A stretch of 51,644 nucleotides of DNA from Streptomyces sp. col6 (GCF_008042035.1 NZ_RDBL01000006.1:1-51644), one strand, 5' to 3'. Counted from the stretch's first letter, positions 24,554 to 33,120 are shown. Notes: generated from the sequence alone by a model not told the origin. Numbers and translations: made by a program.

Positions 24554-25611
24554 ACGACCGTACCTCCGGCCCCGCGCGGGCCGAACGCGAGGAACTGGCC
24601 CGGCTGCTGCCGGCCCCGGCCGAACGGGACCTGCCCCCTGGCCGCCTTCTCCACCACAAGGAATCCCTGATGCAGCTGATCGACCAGGACGGCGACCGCG
24701 CCACCGCCCGTCCCCGGCCCCGCCTCCTGCGCCCCGCCGTCCTGCTGCCCGCCGCCGGGCTGGCCCTGGGCGGGGTCCTGTTCACGACCCTCGCCGTGAC
24801 AGGCCCGGACGAGACGCCCCGCACCGCCTCCACGGCCACGGCCCCGCGCGGCGCGGCCGTGCTGCTGGACCGGATCGCCACGGTCGCCTCGAAGAGCGAC
24901 GCGATCGAGGTCGGCGACGGGCAGTTCGTGTACGTCCGGACGCTGCAGGCAGGGAACGAGGGAAAGTTCGGCGGCCCGGTGAAGCTGGGCAAGCCCGGTG
25001 AGCGCGAGGTGTGGATGACGCAGAAGTCCGGGCCGGTGATCGACGAGGGCCTGATCCACGAGGACGGCCGGTACTACCCGATCGAGGTCGGGGTGCCGGA
25101 CGGCGAGAAGCCCGTCGGCTACCCGGCGGGCCTCAACCGGCCGACGTACACCTGGCTGGCCTCCCTGCCCACCGACCCCGACGCGCTGCTGCGGCGGCTG
25201 GCCGGCGAGATCACCGCGGACCAGGACGCGCGGAACACTCCGGCCGGTGAGCGCGATCCGGACCAGGACGCCTTCGACGCCATCGGTGAGCTGCTGCGCG
25301 AGACGCTGATGCCGCCGAGGACGGCGGCCGCCCTCTACAAGGCCGCGGCGAGGATTCCCGGCGTCAGCGTGGACTCCGACGCGGTGGACGCGGCCGGCCG
25401 GCACGGGATCGGGGTGGCCCGGGACAACACCCGCGCCGGCTGGCGCACCGCCTGGGTCTTCGACGCGAAGAGCCTGGAGTACCTGGGTGAGCGGAGCTAC
25501 CTCATCCGGGACAGCTCCCTCGGCAGGAAGGGCACCGTGACGGGCCGGTCGGCGGTCCTGGAACGGGCGGTGGTCGACGCGCTGCGCGAGAAGCCGTCGA
25601 CGAAGGCCTGA
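24550..25611 (+). CDS. CU044_5270-family membrane-anchored protein
   Basis: The protein has 353 residues. A short cytoplasmic N-terminus (REELARLLPAPAERDLPPG) precedes one membrane segment (LRPAVLLPAAGLALGGVLF, about residues 60-85) and a large extracytoplasmic domain. This arrangement, directly after and overlapping an ECF sigma gene, is characteristic of the CU044_5270 family of putative anti-sigma or signal-sensing partners. No zinc-binding anti-sigma motif (HxxxCxxC) is present, so the mechanism would differ from ZAS-type anti-sigma factors. Confidence 0.8.
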   Translation: MNDRTSGPARAEREELARLLPAPAERDLPPGRLLHHKESLMQLIDQDGDRATARPRPRLLRPAVLLPAAGLALGGVLFTTLAVTGPDETPRTASTATAPRGAAVLLDRIATVASKSDAIEVGDGQFVYVRTLQAGNEGKFGGPVKLGKPGEREVWMTQKSGPVIDEGLIHEDGRYYPIEVGVPDGEKPVGYPAGLNRPTYTWLASLPTDPDALLRRLAGEITADQDARNTPAGERDPDQDAFDAIGELLRETLMPPRTAAALYKAAARIPGVSVDSDAVDAAGRHGIGVARDNTRAGWRTAWVFDAKSLEYLGERSYLIRDSSLGRKGTVTGRSAVLERAVVDALREKPSTKA

Positions 25612-25730
25612 CCGGCCGCCGGGGGCCCGCCGGAACTGCCGTGCGGGGCCCCGGCGGAGTGCTTCGTGACCGGTATGGTCCTCGGCCGCACCGTGCCGTG
25701 TCTGATCCCCGCCCCGGCGCGCGGACCGGC

Positions 25731-26249
25731 TCACGGGAAGTAGAGGGCGGCCTTCTCCAGCACGTGTTTCGTGAACATGCCGCCCCAGGCGGTCCCGCCC
25801 CGGTACATCGTGGTGCGTACGGTGCCGGGGGCGGTCTCGACCGTGACGGGCCGGCCGATCAGTGTCGTGCCGAGCAGCCGGGCGTCCTGGGCGGCCCACT
25901 GGGCCGCCTCGGGTCTGACCCGGGGGCTGACGAGGGCGGGCAGCACGAAGGCCGCGTTGCGGGCGCCGGGTATGCCCTTGCGCAGGCTCTTGGCGTAACT
26001 CATGGCCCAGACGGTGAACTCCCCCAGCAGGGTCACGTCGATCTCGGGGACGGCGGTCGCGAAGACGAACACCTCGGTCTTCGTCCCGAACCAGCGGACC
26101 TTGCGGTCGGCGCGGCAGCCGGTCACCACCCGGTAGTCGTTCCAGGGCGGCGAGCTCATGGTGCAGCCGTCGGCCGTCAGCCGTGCGTGGAGCGCCGTGA
26201 GGTAGCTGGCCGCCGCGTCGGCGGTCGGGTGGGGCCCGTGCTGATTCAT
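25731..26249 (-). CDS. Conserved hypothetical protein
   Basis: I choose ATG 26249 (MNQHGPHPTADAAASYLTAL) because GGAGG lies 8 nt upstream; the frame extends to 26294 without a better site. The product has 172 residues with no signal peptide. It contains FGTKTEVFVFATAVPEIDV, LGEFTVWAMSYAKSLRKGIPG and GGTAWGGMFTKHVLEKAALYFP. Codon use and composition are native, so it is a real gene, but I do not recognise the family. It is on the same strand as the HTH-TPR regulator and its small ORF, with about 195 bp between. Confidence 0.7.
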   Translation of the reverse strand: MNQHGPHPTADAAASYLTALHARLTADGCTMSSPPWNDYRVVTGCRADRKVRWFGTKTEVFVFATAVPEIDVTLLGEFTVWAMSYAKSLRKGIPGARNAAFVLPALVSPRVRPEAAQWAAQDARLLGTTLIGRPVTVETAPGTVRTTMYRGGTAWGGMFTKHVLEKAALYFP

Positions 26250-26443
26250 GCGCGCATCCTCCAACTTCCCTGGTCCGTAAGGGAAGAGGGCCACGAACGC
26301 GCTACGCCGGATGCGGTATGGGGCAGCACAGGCGGGTGCGGAGGCAGCGCGGCGGGGTGCTCCGCCTGCCGCGTCTCAGGGCGCTTCCGGAGCCGCCCGC
26401 CGCGATACGGGTACAGCGTCGCGCCGGCACCGTGCGAACCCCG

Positions 26444-26554
26444 TCAGCACGCCGACAGGGCCGCCATGACGACCGTCGCCCGGCCCGGTCCGGGGGTCTT
26501 CGGGTCGGCCGGGGCCGGGGTCCCGGGGGTGGTCGTGGGCGTGGTGTGGGTCAT
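26444..26554 (-). CDS. Small ORF overlapping the HTH-TPR gene, candidate peptide
   Basis: The ATG at 26554 overlaps the stop of the HTH-TPR regulator (ATGA). The frame encodes 36 residues: a Pro/Thr-rich stretch (MTHTTPTTTPGTPAPADP) followed by GPGRATVVMAALSAC at the C-terminus. Translational coupling to a regulator with TPR repeats resembles the receptor-propeptide pairs of RRNPP systems (Rap-Phr, PlcR-PapR, AimR-AimP). However, it has no N-terminal signal peptide, which the usual exported propeptides have. It may instead be a non-functional tail. Confidence 0.45.
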   Translation of the reverse strand: MTHTTPTTTPGTPAPADPKTPGPGRATVVMAALSAC

Positions 26555-27834
26555 GTCGGGCTCCCCGTCCGCGTGGGTGTCTGGGTCGCCACGAGCGTGC
26601 TCCCGGCCGGTGCAGAATGCGTCGAGGGCCGCTGGATCTGGGAGAGGGCGTCGGCGAGGATGCGCCAGATCTCGGCCGCCAGGTCGATGTTGGCGTCCTG
26701 TTGTGCCTGCTGTGCCAGCGCCCGCAGCCCCTCCACCCCGGCCTCGTCGCCGGCCAGGACGCGCAGCTGGTTGCGCAGGATGTCGAGGCGGATGCGGTCA
26801 CGGTAGGTCATCATCGGTGCCTCCGCCGCCAGCTCTCCGAGCAGGGTGCGGGCTTCCCCGTAACGGCCCGTCATGAACGCCAGGTCCGCCTTCAGTGCCG
26901 AGAGTTCCTGGCGCATCCCGGGCGTCCCGACGAAGGCCATGGCCTGTTCGGCGGCGGCCACGCACGTCTCGGCGGCCTCCGGCTCGGCGGGGACCTTCTG
27001 CAGGTGCAGGCGGCCCGCCGCGAGGCGCAGCCGGAGCCACAGCACCAGGTCGTCGGTGCCGGCGAACCGTTCCAGCGCCTGCCCCAGGTAGCCTTCGGCG
27101 CCCGCGTAGTCGCCCTGCCGCATCCGTACGGCCGCCGCCGTCCACATCGCCTCCGCCCACAGCGCGTCGGTGCGGCCCTCGACGAGCGCGGTCAGCTCGT
27201 CGGCGTACGCCCGCGCGTCCGGGATCCGGCCCGCCTCGGCGCGTACGGAGACCAGGGCGAGCAGCACGGCGGCGTGGTCGTCGACGCCGACCCGGCCCTC
27301 TCGGGCGATGCGGTCGGCCTCCACCGCGGCGTCGGCGGCCTCGTTGATCTCGCCGAGGGAGCGCAGGCAGCGGGCGAGACGGGTCAGTCCGCGTACCTGG
27401 AGTTCGGGCAGTCCGACGTCGTCGCCGAGGCGCACCAGGCGTTCCAGGTGGTCGCGTTCGGCGGCGTGGTCGCCCTGGAGTCTGCGGTGCTGTGCCAGCA
27501 GCCACAGGGCCTGCCAGCGCAGCACGGGCAGCTCGTGGCCCTCGGCGGACAGCGCGTCGTGCAGGGTGCGCAGGGCGTCGTCGGAGCCGGTCGAGGCGGC
27601 GAGGGTCAGGGCGTGGGCGAGGGAGCCGCCGGCCGGGTCCTCGAAGTCGGCGGGTTCGATGCCCAGGCGCTGGGCCAGGTAGCCGACGGCGCGTTCGGTG
27701 GGCTGGCGGGCGCCCGACTCCAGGCGGGAGAGGTAGCCCGTGGACATGCCTTCTCCGGCGAGCGCGGTCTGCGAGTAGCCCTGGGCCACGCGCAGCTTCT
27801 TCAGACGACGTCCGAACGAGGGTTGTTGCAGCAT
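26551..27834 (-). CDS. XRE-type HTH regulator with C-terminal TPR repeats
   Basis: The protein has 427 residues from ATG 27834 (MLQQPSFGRRLKKLRVAQGYS). The N-terminal XRE HTH (about 8-65) reads GRRLKKLRVAQGYSQTALA, then STGYLSRLESGARQPTERAVGYLAQRLGI. The rest (about 80-400) is alanine/leucine-rich helical repeats with TPR character: ALWLLAQHRRLQGDHAAERDHLERL, GLTRLARCLRSLGEINEAADAAV, VRMRQGDYAGAEGYLGQALERF. HTH-TPR architecture is shared by peptide-sensing RRNPP regulators. A perfect 14-bp palindrome of GGCAA-N4-TTGCC form lies 125 bp before its start, the same dyad found before the peptide, aminotransferase-like and NRPS genes, so it is my best candidate for their regulator. Confidence 0.85.
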   Translation of the reverse strand: MLQQPSFGRRLKKLRVAQGYSQTALAGEGMSTGYLSRLESGARQPTERAVGYLAQRLGIEPADFEDPAGGSLAHALTLAASTGSDDALRTLHDALSAEGHELPVLRWQALWLLAQHRRLQGDHAAERDHLERLVRLGDDVGLPELQVRGLTRLARCLRSLGEINEAADAAVEADRIAREGRVGVDDHAAVLLALVSVRAEAGRIPDARAYADELTALVEGRTDALWAEAMWTAAAVRMRQGDYAGAEGYLGQALERFAGTDDLVLWLRLRLAAGRLHLQKVPAEPEAAETCVAAAEQAMAFVGTPGMRQELSALKADLAFMTGRYGEARTLLGELAAEAPMMTYRDRIRLDILRNQLRVLAGDEAGVEGLRALAQQAQQDANIDLAAEIWRILADALSQIQRPSTHSAPAGSTLVATQTPTRTGSPT

Positions 27835-27958
27835 GTGACCATTCCCCTGGAGTTGACGCGCTGTCGACGCGGGCCGCCTGCCGGGCAGCCGCGAGCGGTC
27901 GGGCGGGTCGGGTGAGCACCCTGAACGCGTTCGAGCGTAGGACCGGGGCAAGGCGGCG

Positions 27959-27972
27959 GGCAAAGCTTTGCC
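27959..27972. promoter_or_regulatory. GGCAA-N4-TTGCC site D
   Basis: GGCAAAGCTTTGCC is a perfect 14-bp palindrome in the 296-bp gap between the divergent HTH-TPR and fucosidase genes. An extra GGCAA lies at 27947-27951. It keeps the N4 dyad of sites A-C but lacks their TTGCC half-site 8 nt upstream. I see nothing else notable in this gap. Confidence 0.7.
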
Positions 27973-28130
27973 TGCGTATGTGCCTCCACTCTCGTGCGGA
28001 TCTCTTGCGGCTCTCGTGCGCCGCTCCAGCGCCCGGCCGCCCACCTGCGGAGCCGCGTGGGGCGGCGGTGACGGCGGGATACGCGCGAAGAGCGCGTGGC
28101 CGGGTGGAAGCCGTTCGTTAGCATGCCCGG

Positions 28131-29405
28131 ATGCCGATGCAACCCTGGTTCCCCGACGCGAAGTTGGGGATCTTTCTCCACTACGGGATCTACGCCGTCG
28201 ACGGTGTGTGGGAGTCCTGGTCGTTCTACACGGGCCAGGTCTCGCACGAGCGGTACATGAAGCAGCTCGACGGTTTCACCGCCTCGCGGTACGACCCGGC
28301 CGCCTGGGCCGATCTGTTCGCTCGCGCCGGCGCCAGGTACGCGGTCCTGACGGCGCGCCACCACGACGGGGTGTCGCTGTGGGACACCGCCCAGGGTGAT
28401 CTGAACGTGGTGCGGCACACCCCTGCGGGCCGTGACCTCCTGACCGGGTACACCGAGGCGCTGCGCGACAGGGGCCTGAAGGTGGGCCTGTACTACTCGC
28501 ACTCCGACTGGAACCACCCCGACTACGCGAGTGCGGTCCACCCGTCGCCGCGGAAGGCGGGTGTGGTGGACAACCCCTTCGCCTCCGCCCGGCCCGGGGA
28601 GGAGGACCCCGAGGCATGGGCGCGCTACCTGGCGTACCGCGAGGCCCAGGTGGGCGAACTGGTCGACCGCTTCCGGCCGGACCTGCTGTGGTTCGACGGC
28701 GAGTGGGAGCGGACCGAGGAACAGTGGCGGATGCGTGAGCTGCGCGAGATGGTCCTCGCGAGGAATCCCGAGACCGTGTTCAACGCGCGCTTGCTGGGGC
28801 ACGGCGACTATGCCACTCCGGAGCAGGGTGTTCCACTGCAGGCTCCGCAGGGGCCGTGGGAGCTGTGTCTGACGGTCAACGACTCCTGGGGTTTCCAGCA
28901 CCAGGACACCAACCACAAGTCGGTCCGGCTGCTGGTGCGCTATTTCACCGAGACGATCGGCATGGGAGGCAATCTGCTCCTCGGGGTGGGCCCGAGGGAG
29001 GACGGCACCATCCCGGCGGAGCAGGCGGAGCGCCTCGAAGCGCTCGGCACCTGGATCGCCAAGCACCGCGAGGCGGTGTACGGCACGGGGGCGGGGCTGC
29101 CCGCGGGCCATCATTACGGCCCGAGCACCCTGTCGGCCGACGGCCGCACCCTGTACCTCATGTGCTTCGACCCACCGCGCGAGAACGTGGGCGTGCGCGG
29201 ACTGCACAACCGGGTCAGGCGCGTGAGTGTGGTCGGCTCGGGCGCCGAGGTCGCCCACCGGGTCGTCGGGGGGCACGGCAGGATTCCCGGTGTCCTCTGG
29301 ATCGACGCACCGGCGGCGGCGGACGTGGACGAGTTCGCCACTGTGCTGGCCGTCGAACTGGACGGTGGACTCGATCTGTACCGGGGTGCCGGCCGCAGCG
29401 TGTGA
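28131..29405 (+). CDS. GH29-type alpha-L-fucosidase
   Basis: The protein has 424 residues without a signal peptide, so probably cytoplasmic. The N-terminus WFPDAKLGIFLHYGIYAVDGVWESW and VLTARHHDGVSLWDT are hallmark GH29 segments. LLWFDGEWERT contains the likely nucleophile Asp, and GMGGNLLLGVGPREDGTIP is the conserved end of the barrel. GH29 enzymes release L-fucose with retention. It is divergent from the HTH-TPR regulator. It has no sugar transporter next to it. Confidence 0.88.
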   Translation: MPMQPWFPDAKLGIFLHYGIYAVDGVWESWSFYTGQVSHERYMKQLDGFTASRYDPAAWADLFARAGARYAVLTARHHDGVSLWDTAQGDLNVVRHTPAGRDLLTGYTEALRDRGLKVGLYYSHSDWNHPDYASAVHPSPRKAGVVDNPFASARPGEEDPEAWARYLAYREAQVGELVDRFRPDLLWFDGEWERTEEQWRMRELREMVLARNPETVFNARLLGHGDYATPEQGVPLQAPQGPWELCLTVNDSWGFQHQDTNHKSVRLLVRYFTETIGMGGNLLLGVGPREDGTIPAEQAERLEALGTWIAKHREAVYGTGAGLPAGHHYGPSTLSADGRTLYLMCFDPPRENVGVRGLHNRVRRVSVVGSGAEVAHRVVGGHGRIPGVLWIDAPAAADVDEFATVLAVELDGGLDLYRGAGRSV

Positions 29406-29423
29406 GCGTCCGGCACCGACCGG

Positions 29424-30092
29424 TCAGAAGCTGCCGCGTACGCCCATCTCGAAGGCGTAGATGGCCGCGTGGACGCGGTTGCGGAGTCTCAGCTTGTGCA
29501 GCATGTTCTGCACATGTGTCTTGACGGTGTGTTCGGAGAGGGTGAGCGCGCCGGCGATCTCGGCGTTGGACAGGCCGCGGGCGAGGAGTTCGAGGACCTG
29601 GCTCTCGCGGTCGGTCAGCTCGTCCGGGCTGACGGTGGAGAGCCGGGTTCCGGGTGGTGGGAGGCCGCGTGTGCCGCCGACGAGGGTGTAGCCGGCCGCC
29701 GCGAGCACCACGGCCGAGCTGAGTTCGCCGGCCGTCGCCGTGCCGGGGAGGTGTCCGTGGGTGGGGGCGCCCGGCACCCCCGGGGCCTCGCCGACCGTGA
29801 GCACGCTGACCGCCTCCGGGGCGGGGCGGTCCTCCGGCGACAGGGTGCCGTGCACGACCAGAACGCGGGGGCGGGTGGCGTGCAGGGCGCGGGCCAGCGG
29901 GGGTCCGGGCGGGCTCTCGCCGGTGACGTGGATGGCGGGGTGGTCCGCGAGGAGGGTGCGCAGCCCTACGCGGGCCAGCGGGTCCGTGCCCACGACGTGG
30001 ACCCGGACGGGGCGGGGGCCGGGTTCCGGCACCTCGTGCAGCTCCGGCCGGCGGGCGGGCAGGACGCGCAGGGTGGCGTGCTGTTCCTCCAC
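29424..30092 (-). CDS. LuxR/NarL-type regulator with degenerate receiver
   Basis: The protein has 222 residues. The C-terminal HTH (LTDRESQVLELLARGLSNAEIAGALTLSEHTVKTHVQNMLHKLRLRNRVHAAIYAFE) is a standard GerE domain. The N-terminal part has the receiver layout (VRVHVVGTDPLARVGLRTLLA), but the phosphoacceptor strand reads PRVLVVHGTLSPED, with His where Asp is expected, and the N-terminal acidic pair is absent. No sensor kinase gene is adjacent. It is likely an orphan, phosphorylation-independent regulator. Its 5' end faces the DUF2871 gene. Confidence 0.82.
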   Translation of the reverse strand: MEEQHATLRVLPARRPELHEVPEPGPRPVRVHVVGTDPLARVGLRTLLADHPAIHVTGESPPGPPLARALHATRPRVLVVHGTLSPEDRPAPEAVSVLTVGEAPGVPGAPTHGHLPGTATAGELSSAVVLAAAGYTLVGGTRGLPPPGTRLSTVSPDELTDRESQVLELLARGLSNAEIAGALTLSEHTVKTHVQNMLHKLRLRNRVHAAIYAFEMGVRGSF

Positions 30093-30355
30093 GGCGGCCC
30101 CTCCTCACACCTCGGCAGCGTCACCGTAGTGCGCGGCCCGGGGGCCTCCCGCCGGATTCGAGCGGTCCGCGACCGTTCCCCGATTCCGCCTCGCACAACC
30201 CTGTGAACGCAACCGCCCGGGTTCGTACGAGACGTGCTCAAGGACCGCTCGAAAGTGACTGGAGGGGTCCTCGTGAAGTACCCCGGCGAGCAGGGGCCGG
30301 GTGCTTGAATGGCCTTGATCGGTAGGGCAGTCGACCCAGGGGAGCGGACGCCGCC

Positions 30356-30823
30356 ATGCGGAAGTCGTATTACGCAGCGCACGTCTACATGATCGTCGGA
30401 GTGATCTCGGGGCTGTTCTACCGGGAGTTCACCAAGCACAACGACTTCCACGGCGACACGCAGCTGGCGCTGATGCACACGCATCTGCTGGCGCTGGGCA
30501 TGATCGTCTTCCTGATCGTCCTCGCCCTGGACAAGGTCTTCTCGCTGTCCGGCTCGAAGCTGTTCACGGCGTTCTTCTGGTTCTACAACATCGGCATCGC
30601 CATCTCGACCACGATGATGGGCGTCCACGGCATCCTGACCGTGCTGGGCCGCAGCGAGGACGACATCGCGGTGGCCGTGCCGCTGACCGCCGGGCTCGGC
30701 CACATCCTGCTGACCGTCGGGCTGATCCTGCTCTTCGTCCTGCTCGGCAAGCGTGTCAACGAGCACGTCAAGCCGACGGCCACGACGAGCGAGCCGGCCG
30801 CGGAGACCGCCGGCACCGTCTGA
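30356..30823 (+). CDS. DUF2871 membrane protein
   Basis: The protein has 155 residues and four predicted membrane helices: VYMIVGVISGLFYREF, THLLALGMIVFLIVLALDKV, LFTAFFWFYNIGIAISTTMMG, and ILLTVGLILLFVLLGKRV. His residues occur at HAxxY and LMHTH near the first two helices, as in DUF2871 proteins, whose function is unknown. A convergent TetR gene lies 32 bp downstream. The 263-bp upstream gap to the LuxR gene holds no other gene I can see. Confidence 0.75.
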   Translation: MRKSYYAAHVYMIVGVISGLFYREFTKHNDFHGDTQLALMHTHLLALGMIVFLIVLALDKVFSLSGSKLFTAFFWFYNIGIAISTTMMGVHGILTVLGRSEDDIAVAVPLTAGLGHILLTVGLILLFVLLGKRVNEHVKPTATTSEPAAETAGTV

Positions 30824-30855
30824 CGGACGGCCGGCGGCGGACGGCCGACGCCCCG

Positions 30856-31446
30856 TCAGGCCGGCTGGGGCGCCGGATGGGCCAGGGCATCGGTGAGCAG
30901 CAGCAGCCGCTCGTCGGTGCCCTCTTCGGTGAGCCTGGCTCCCCCGGTGAGCGTCACCAGTCCGTGCCAGGCGCTCCACACCACTTCGGCCAGCACCCTC
31001 GGGTCGCGGCCCTCGGCGACGGGCTCGACCACCTGCTGGATCTCCGCCAGCACGTCGAGCAGGGGCTGCGGTTCGCGTTCGTCGCCGCGTTCCTCGCCCG
31101 TGTCCAGAACCAGCATCGCCTGGTAGAGCGCGGGCCACCGGGCGGCGAACACGGTGTAGGCGCGGGCCACCGCGTGCAGCGCCTCGCGCGGGCCGCCGGA
31201 CTCGGGGCGGGCGGCGCGCAGCACGGAGGCCAGCTCGACCAGACCCTCGGTCGCCACGGCGTGGACGATCGCGTCCTTGTTCTTGAAGTGCTGGTAGAGC
31301 ACGGGCTGGCTGTACTCGATGCGGTCCGCGAGGCGCCGCGTCGTCACGTTGTCCCAGCCCTCCTCCTCGGCCATCTCGCGCGCGGTGGCGAGGATGAGCT
31401 GATGGCGGTTGGCCTGCTCACGGAGGCGGCGCTCTCTGGCGGTCAT
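30856..31446 (-). CDS. TetR-family transcriptional regulator
   Basis: The protein has 196 residues. HTH at the N-terminus: NRHQLILATAREMAEEEGWDNVTTRRLADRIEYSQPVLYQHFKNKDAIVHAV. The C-terminal segment (TVFAARWPALYQAMLVLDTGEERG, VVWSAWHGLVTLTGGARL) matches the TetR_C_33/WHG-type ligand domain. It is divergent from the carrier-condensation gene across a 162-bp gap containing a dyad, which may make it a local regulator of that gene or only of itself. Confidence 0.85.
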   Translation of the reverse strand: MTARERRLREQANRHQLILATAREMAEEEGWDNVTTRRLADRIEYSQPVLYQHFKNKDAIVHAVATEGLVELASVLRAARPESGGPREALHAVARAYTVFAARWPALYQAMLVLDTGEERGDEREPQPLLDVLAEIQQVVEPVAEGRDPRVLAEVVWSAWHGLVTLTGGARLTEEGTDERLLLLTDALAHPAPQPA

Positions 31447-31469
31447 GGTCCCGATACTAACATTTCAGC

Positions 31470-31498
31470 GAAACTCTAGCTAGCACTGATAGGGTTTC
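31470..31498. promoter_or_regulatory. Operator-like dyad before the carrier-condensation gene
   Basis: GAAAC (31470-31474) and GTTTC (31494-31498) flank the self-complementary CTAGCTAG (31476-31483) in an AT-richer stretch between the divergent TetR and carrier-condensation genes. This suits a TetR operator, although the arms are short. Confidence 0.4.
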
Positions 31499-31608
31499 TG
31501 CTCCCGAAAGAAGTGAGGTGCGGGCTCCTTCCGTGCAGCCGGGTTCGAGTGACTTTCGAGGTGTGGTCGCCACCATCGGCGGCAAGACCGCCACAGAAGG
31601 GCCACCTC

Positions 31609-33120
31609 ATGCCGACCCGAACCCCCTCGGAGGCACTGCTCGATCTGGCCGCGGACGTGATCGGCCTCGACGCGCGCACCCTGGCGGCCCGAGCCGCCGG
31701 CTCCCCCTTCATCACCCTGGGCGGCACCTTCGACCGGGCGGCGCGGCTGCGACTGCGGGCCGGCGAGGACCTGGGCCTCGGCGTCGAGCTGGACCAGCTG
31801 ATGGGGCCCGCGCCCCTCGCGGACGTCCTCGACCGCGCCGTCCCGGCCGCTCCCCCGCCGCTCCCGCGGCCGTCGTCCGCCCGGCGCCCCCTGCTCCCGG
31901 GCCAGCGGGCGGCCTTCGGTGACACCTCCGCGTACCGGGTGCTCAGCGCCGAACTGACCGGGCCGCTCGACGTCACCGCGCTGCGCACGGTGCTCGACGC
32001 GCTCTGCTCCCGGCACGAGGGACTGCGCACGGTCTTCGCGCCGTACGGGGGCGGGATGGTCCGGCGCGTACTGGACCGGCATCCGGGGCCGCTGGCCGAA
32101 CTCCCCCGCACGGCCCCCGGACCCGACCCGGTCGCCGCCGCGCACTCCCGGCTGGCGGCGGATCCGCGGCGGTTCGCCGGGCGGCCGGGCAGGCCGCCCG
32201 TTTCGTTCGCCCTGGCCGCGCTGGGGCCCGGCCGGCATCTGCTGTCGTTCGTGCACCACGAGGCCGTGGCCGACGGATTCTCCGCCGCGCTGGTCTGGCG
32301 CGAACTCCTCGCCGGTTACGAACGCGTGGTGGACGGGCTCGCGCCGGGATACGCGGCGGCTCCGGGCCCGGACGCGGTGGAGGCGGCCCACCCCGAGGCG
32401 GGGTGCGCCCCCGGGACCGCGCCCCGGTTCCGCACCGAGCGATTGGCCTTCGCCCTCGACGACTCGTTACGGGACGCGGTCGACGCGACCGCCCGGCGCG
32501 CCGGGGTGCCGCACAGCTGTGTACTGCTCGCCGCCTGGGCGCTGGTGCTGGGGCGGGACTCCGGCGCCGACGCGGTGCCGGTCGGCGTCGAGCTGCCCCG
32601 GCATCCGGGCGCGGCGCCGGTGGGGGCCGTCGCGGCGTGCGGGGCCCGGGTGCCCGTCGCCTGCGAACTGGAGGGCACCACGGACTACTTCCTGCGGGGC
32701 GTGGCCTGCGCGTTCGGCGAGGCGCTGGCCGGGGCGCGGGAGCGAGGAACCGCACATGCCCTCGCTACCGCGCCGACGGCCCCGGTACTCTTCGCGGCCC
32801 GCGACGAGTGGCTCCCGGCCCGGACCGCGTACGGCGGCCTGGCCACGCGTTTCCACCACGCCCATCTGGGCGCCGGCCCCGCGCAGGCGGCGCTGACCGT
32901 GCTGCGGTGGCGGGACGACCCGTTGCTCTGCCTGGACTTCGCGCCCGCCGTGATCGAACGGGCCGCCGCCGTACACCTGGTGGCCGAGGTCCGCCATGTC
33001 CTGGGGGCCCTCGTGCGCGCCCGCGCGTGGGCGCCCGTGGACGACCTGCTGGCGCGCTCCGGCGGGCCCGGCACCGCCCCGTTCCCGGCGGCCGGGACGG
33101 TGCCGCTCCCCCTGTGCTGA
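31609..33120 (+). CDS. Degenerate carrier-condensation (T-C) NRPS protein
   Basis: ATG 31609 (MPTRTPSEALLDLAADVIGL) follows AGAAGG and gives 503 residues. Residues about 5-75 have the carrier-domain outline (DVIGLDARTL, PFITLGGTFDRAARLRL, LADVLDRA), but the LGGxS motif reads LGGTF, with Phe41 at the phosphopantetheine serine. Residues about 95-500 form a condensation domain (LTGPLDVTALRTVLDALCSRHEGLRTVF). Its HHxxxDG motif aligns as H217-E218-AVA-D222-G223, so the catalytic second His is Glu unless one residue is inserted. Either half may be inactive. It lies beside the deoxysugar genes and a glycosyltransferase, but whether it shares their pathway is unknown. Confidence 0.75.
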   Translation: MPTRTPSEALLDLAADVIGLDARTLAARAAGSPFITLGGTFDRAARLRLRAGEDLGLGVELDQLMGPAPLADVLDRAVPAAPPPLPRPSSARRPLLPGQRAAFGDTSAYRVLSAELTGPLDVTALRTVLDALCSRHEGLRTVFAPYGGGMVRRVLDRHPGPLAELPRTAPGPDPVAAAHSRLAADPRRFAGRPGRPPVSFALAALGPGRHLLSFVHHEAVADGFSAALVWRELLAGYERVVDGLAPGYAAAPGPDAVEAAHPEAGCAPGTAPRFRTERLAFALDDSLRDAVDATARRAGVPHSCVLLAAWALVLGRDSGADAVPVGVELPRHPGAAPVGAVAACGARVPVACELEGTTDYFLRGVACAFGEALAGARERGTAHALATAPTAPVLFAARDEWLPARTAYGGLATRFHHAHLGAGPAQAALTVLRWRDDPLLCLDFAPAVIERAAAVHLVAEVRHVLGALVRARAWAPVDDLLARSGGPGTAPFPAAGTVPLPLC

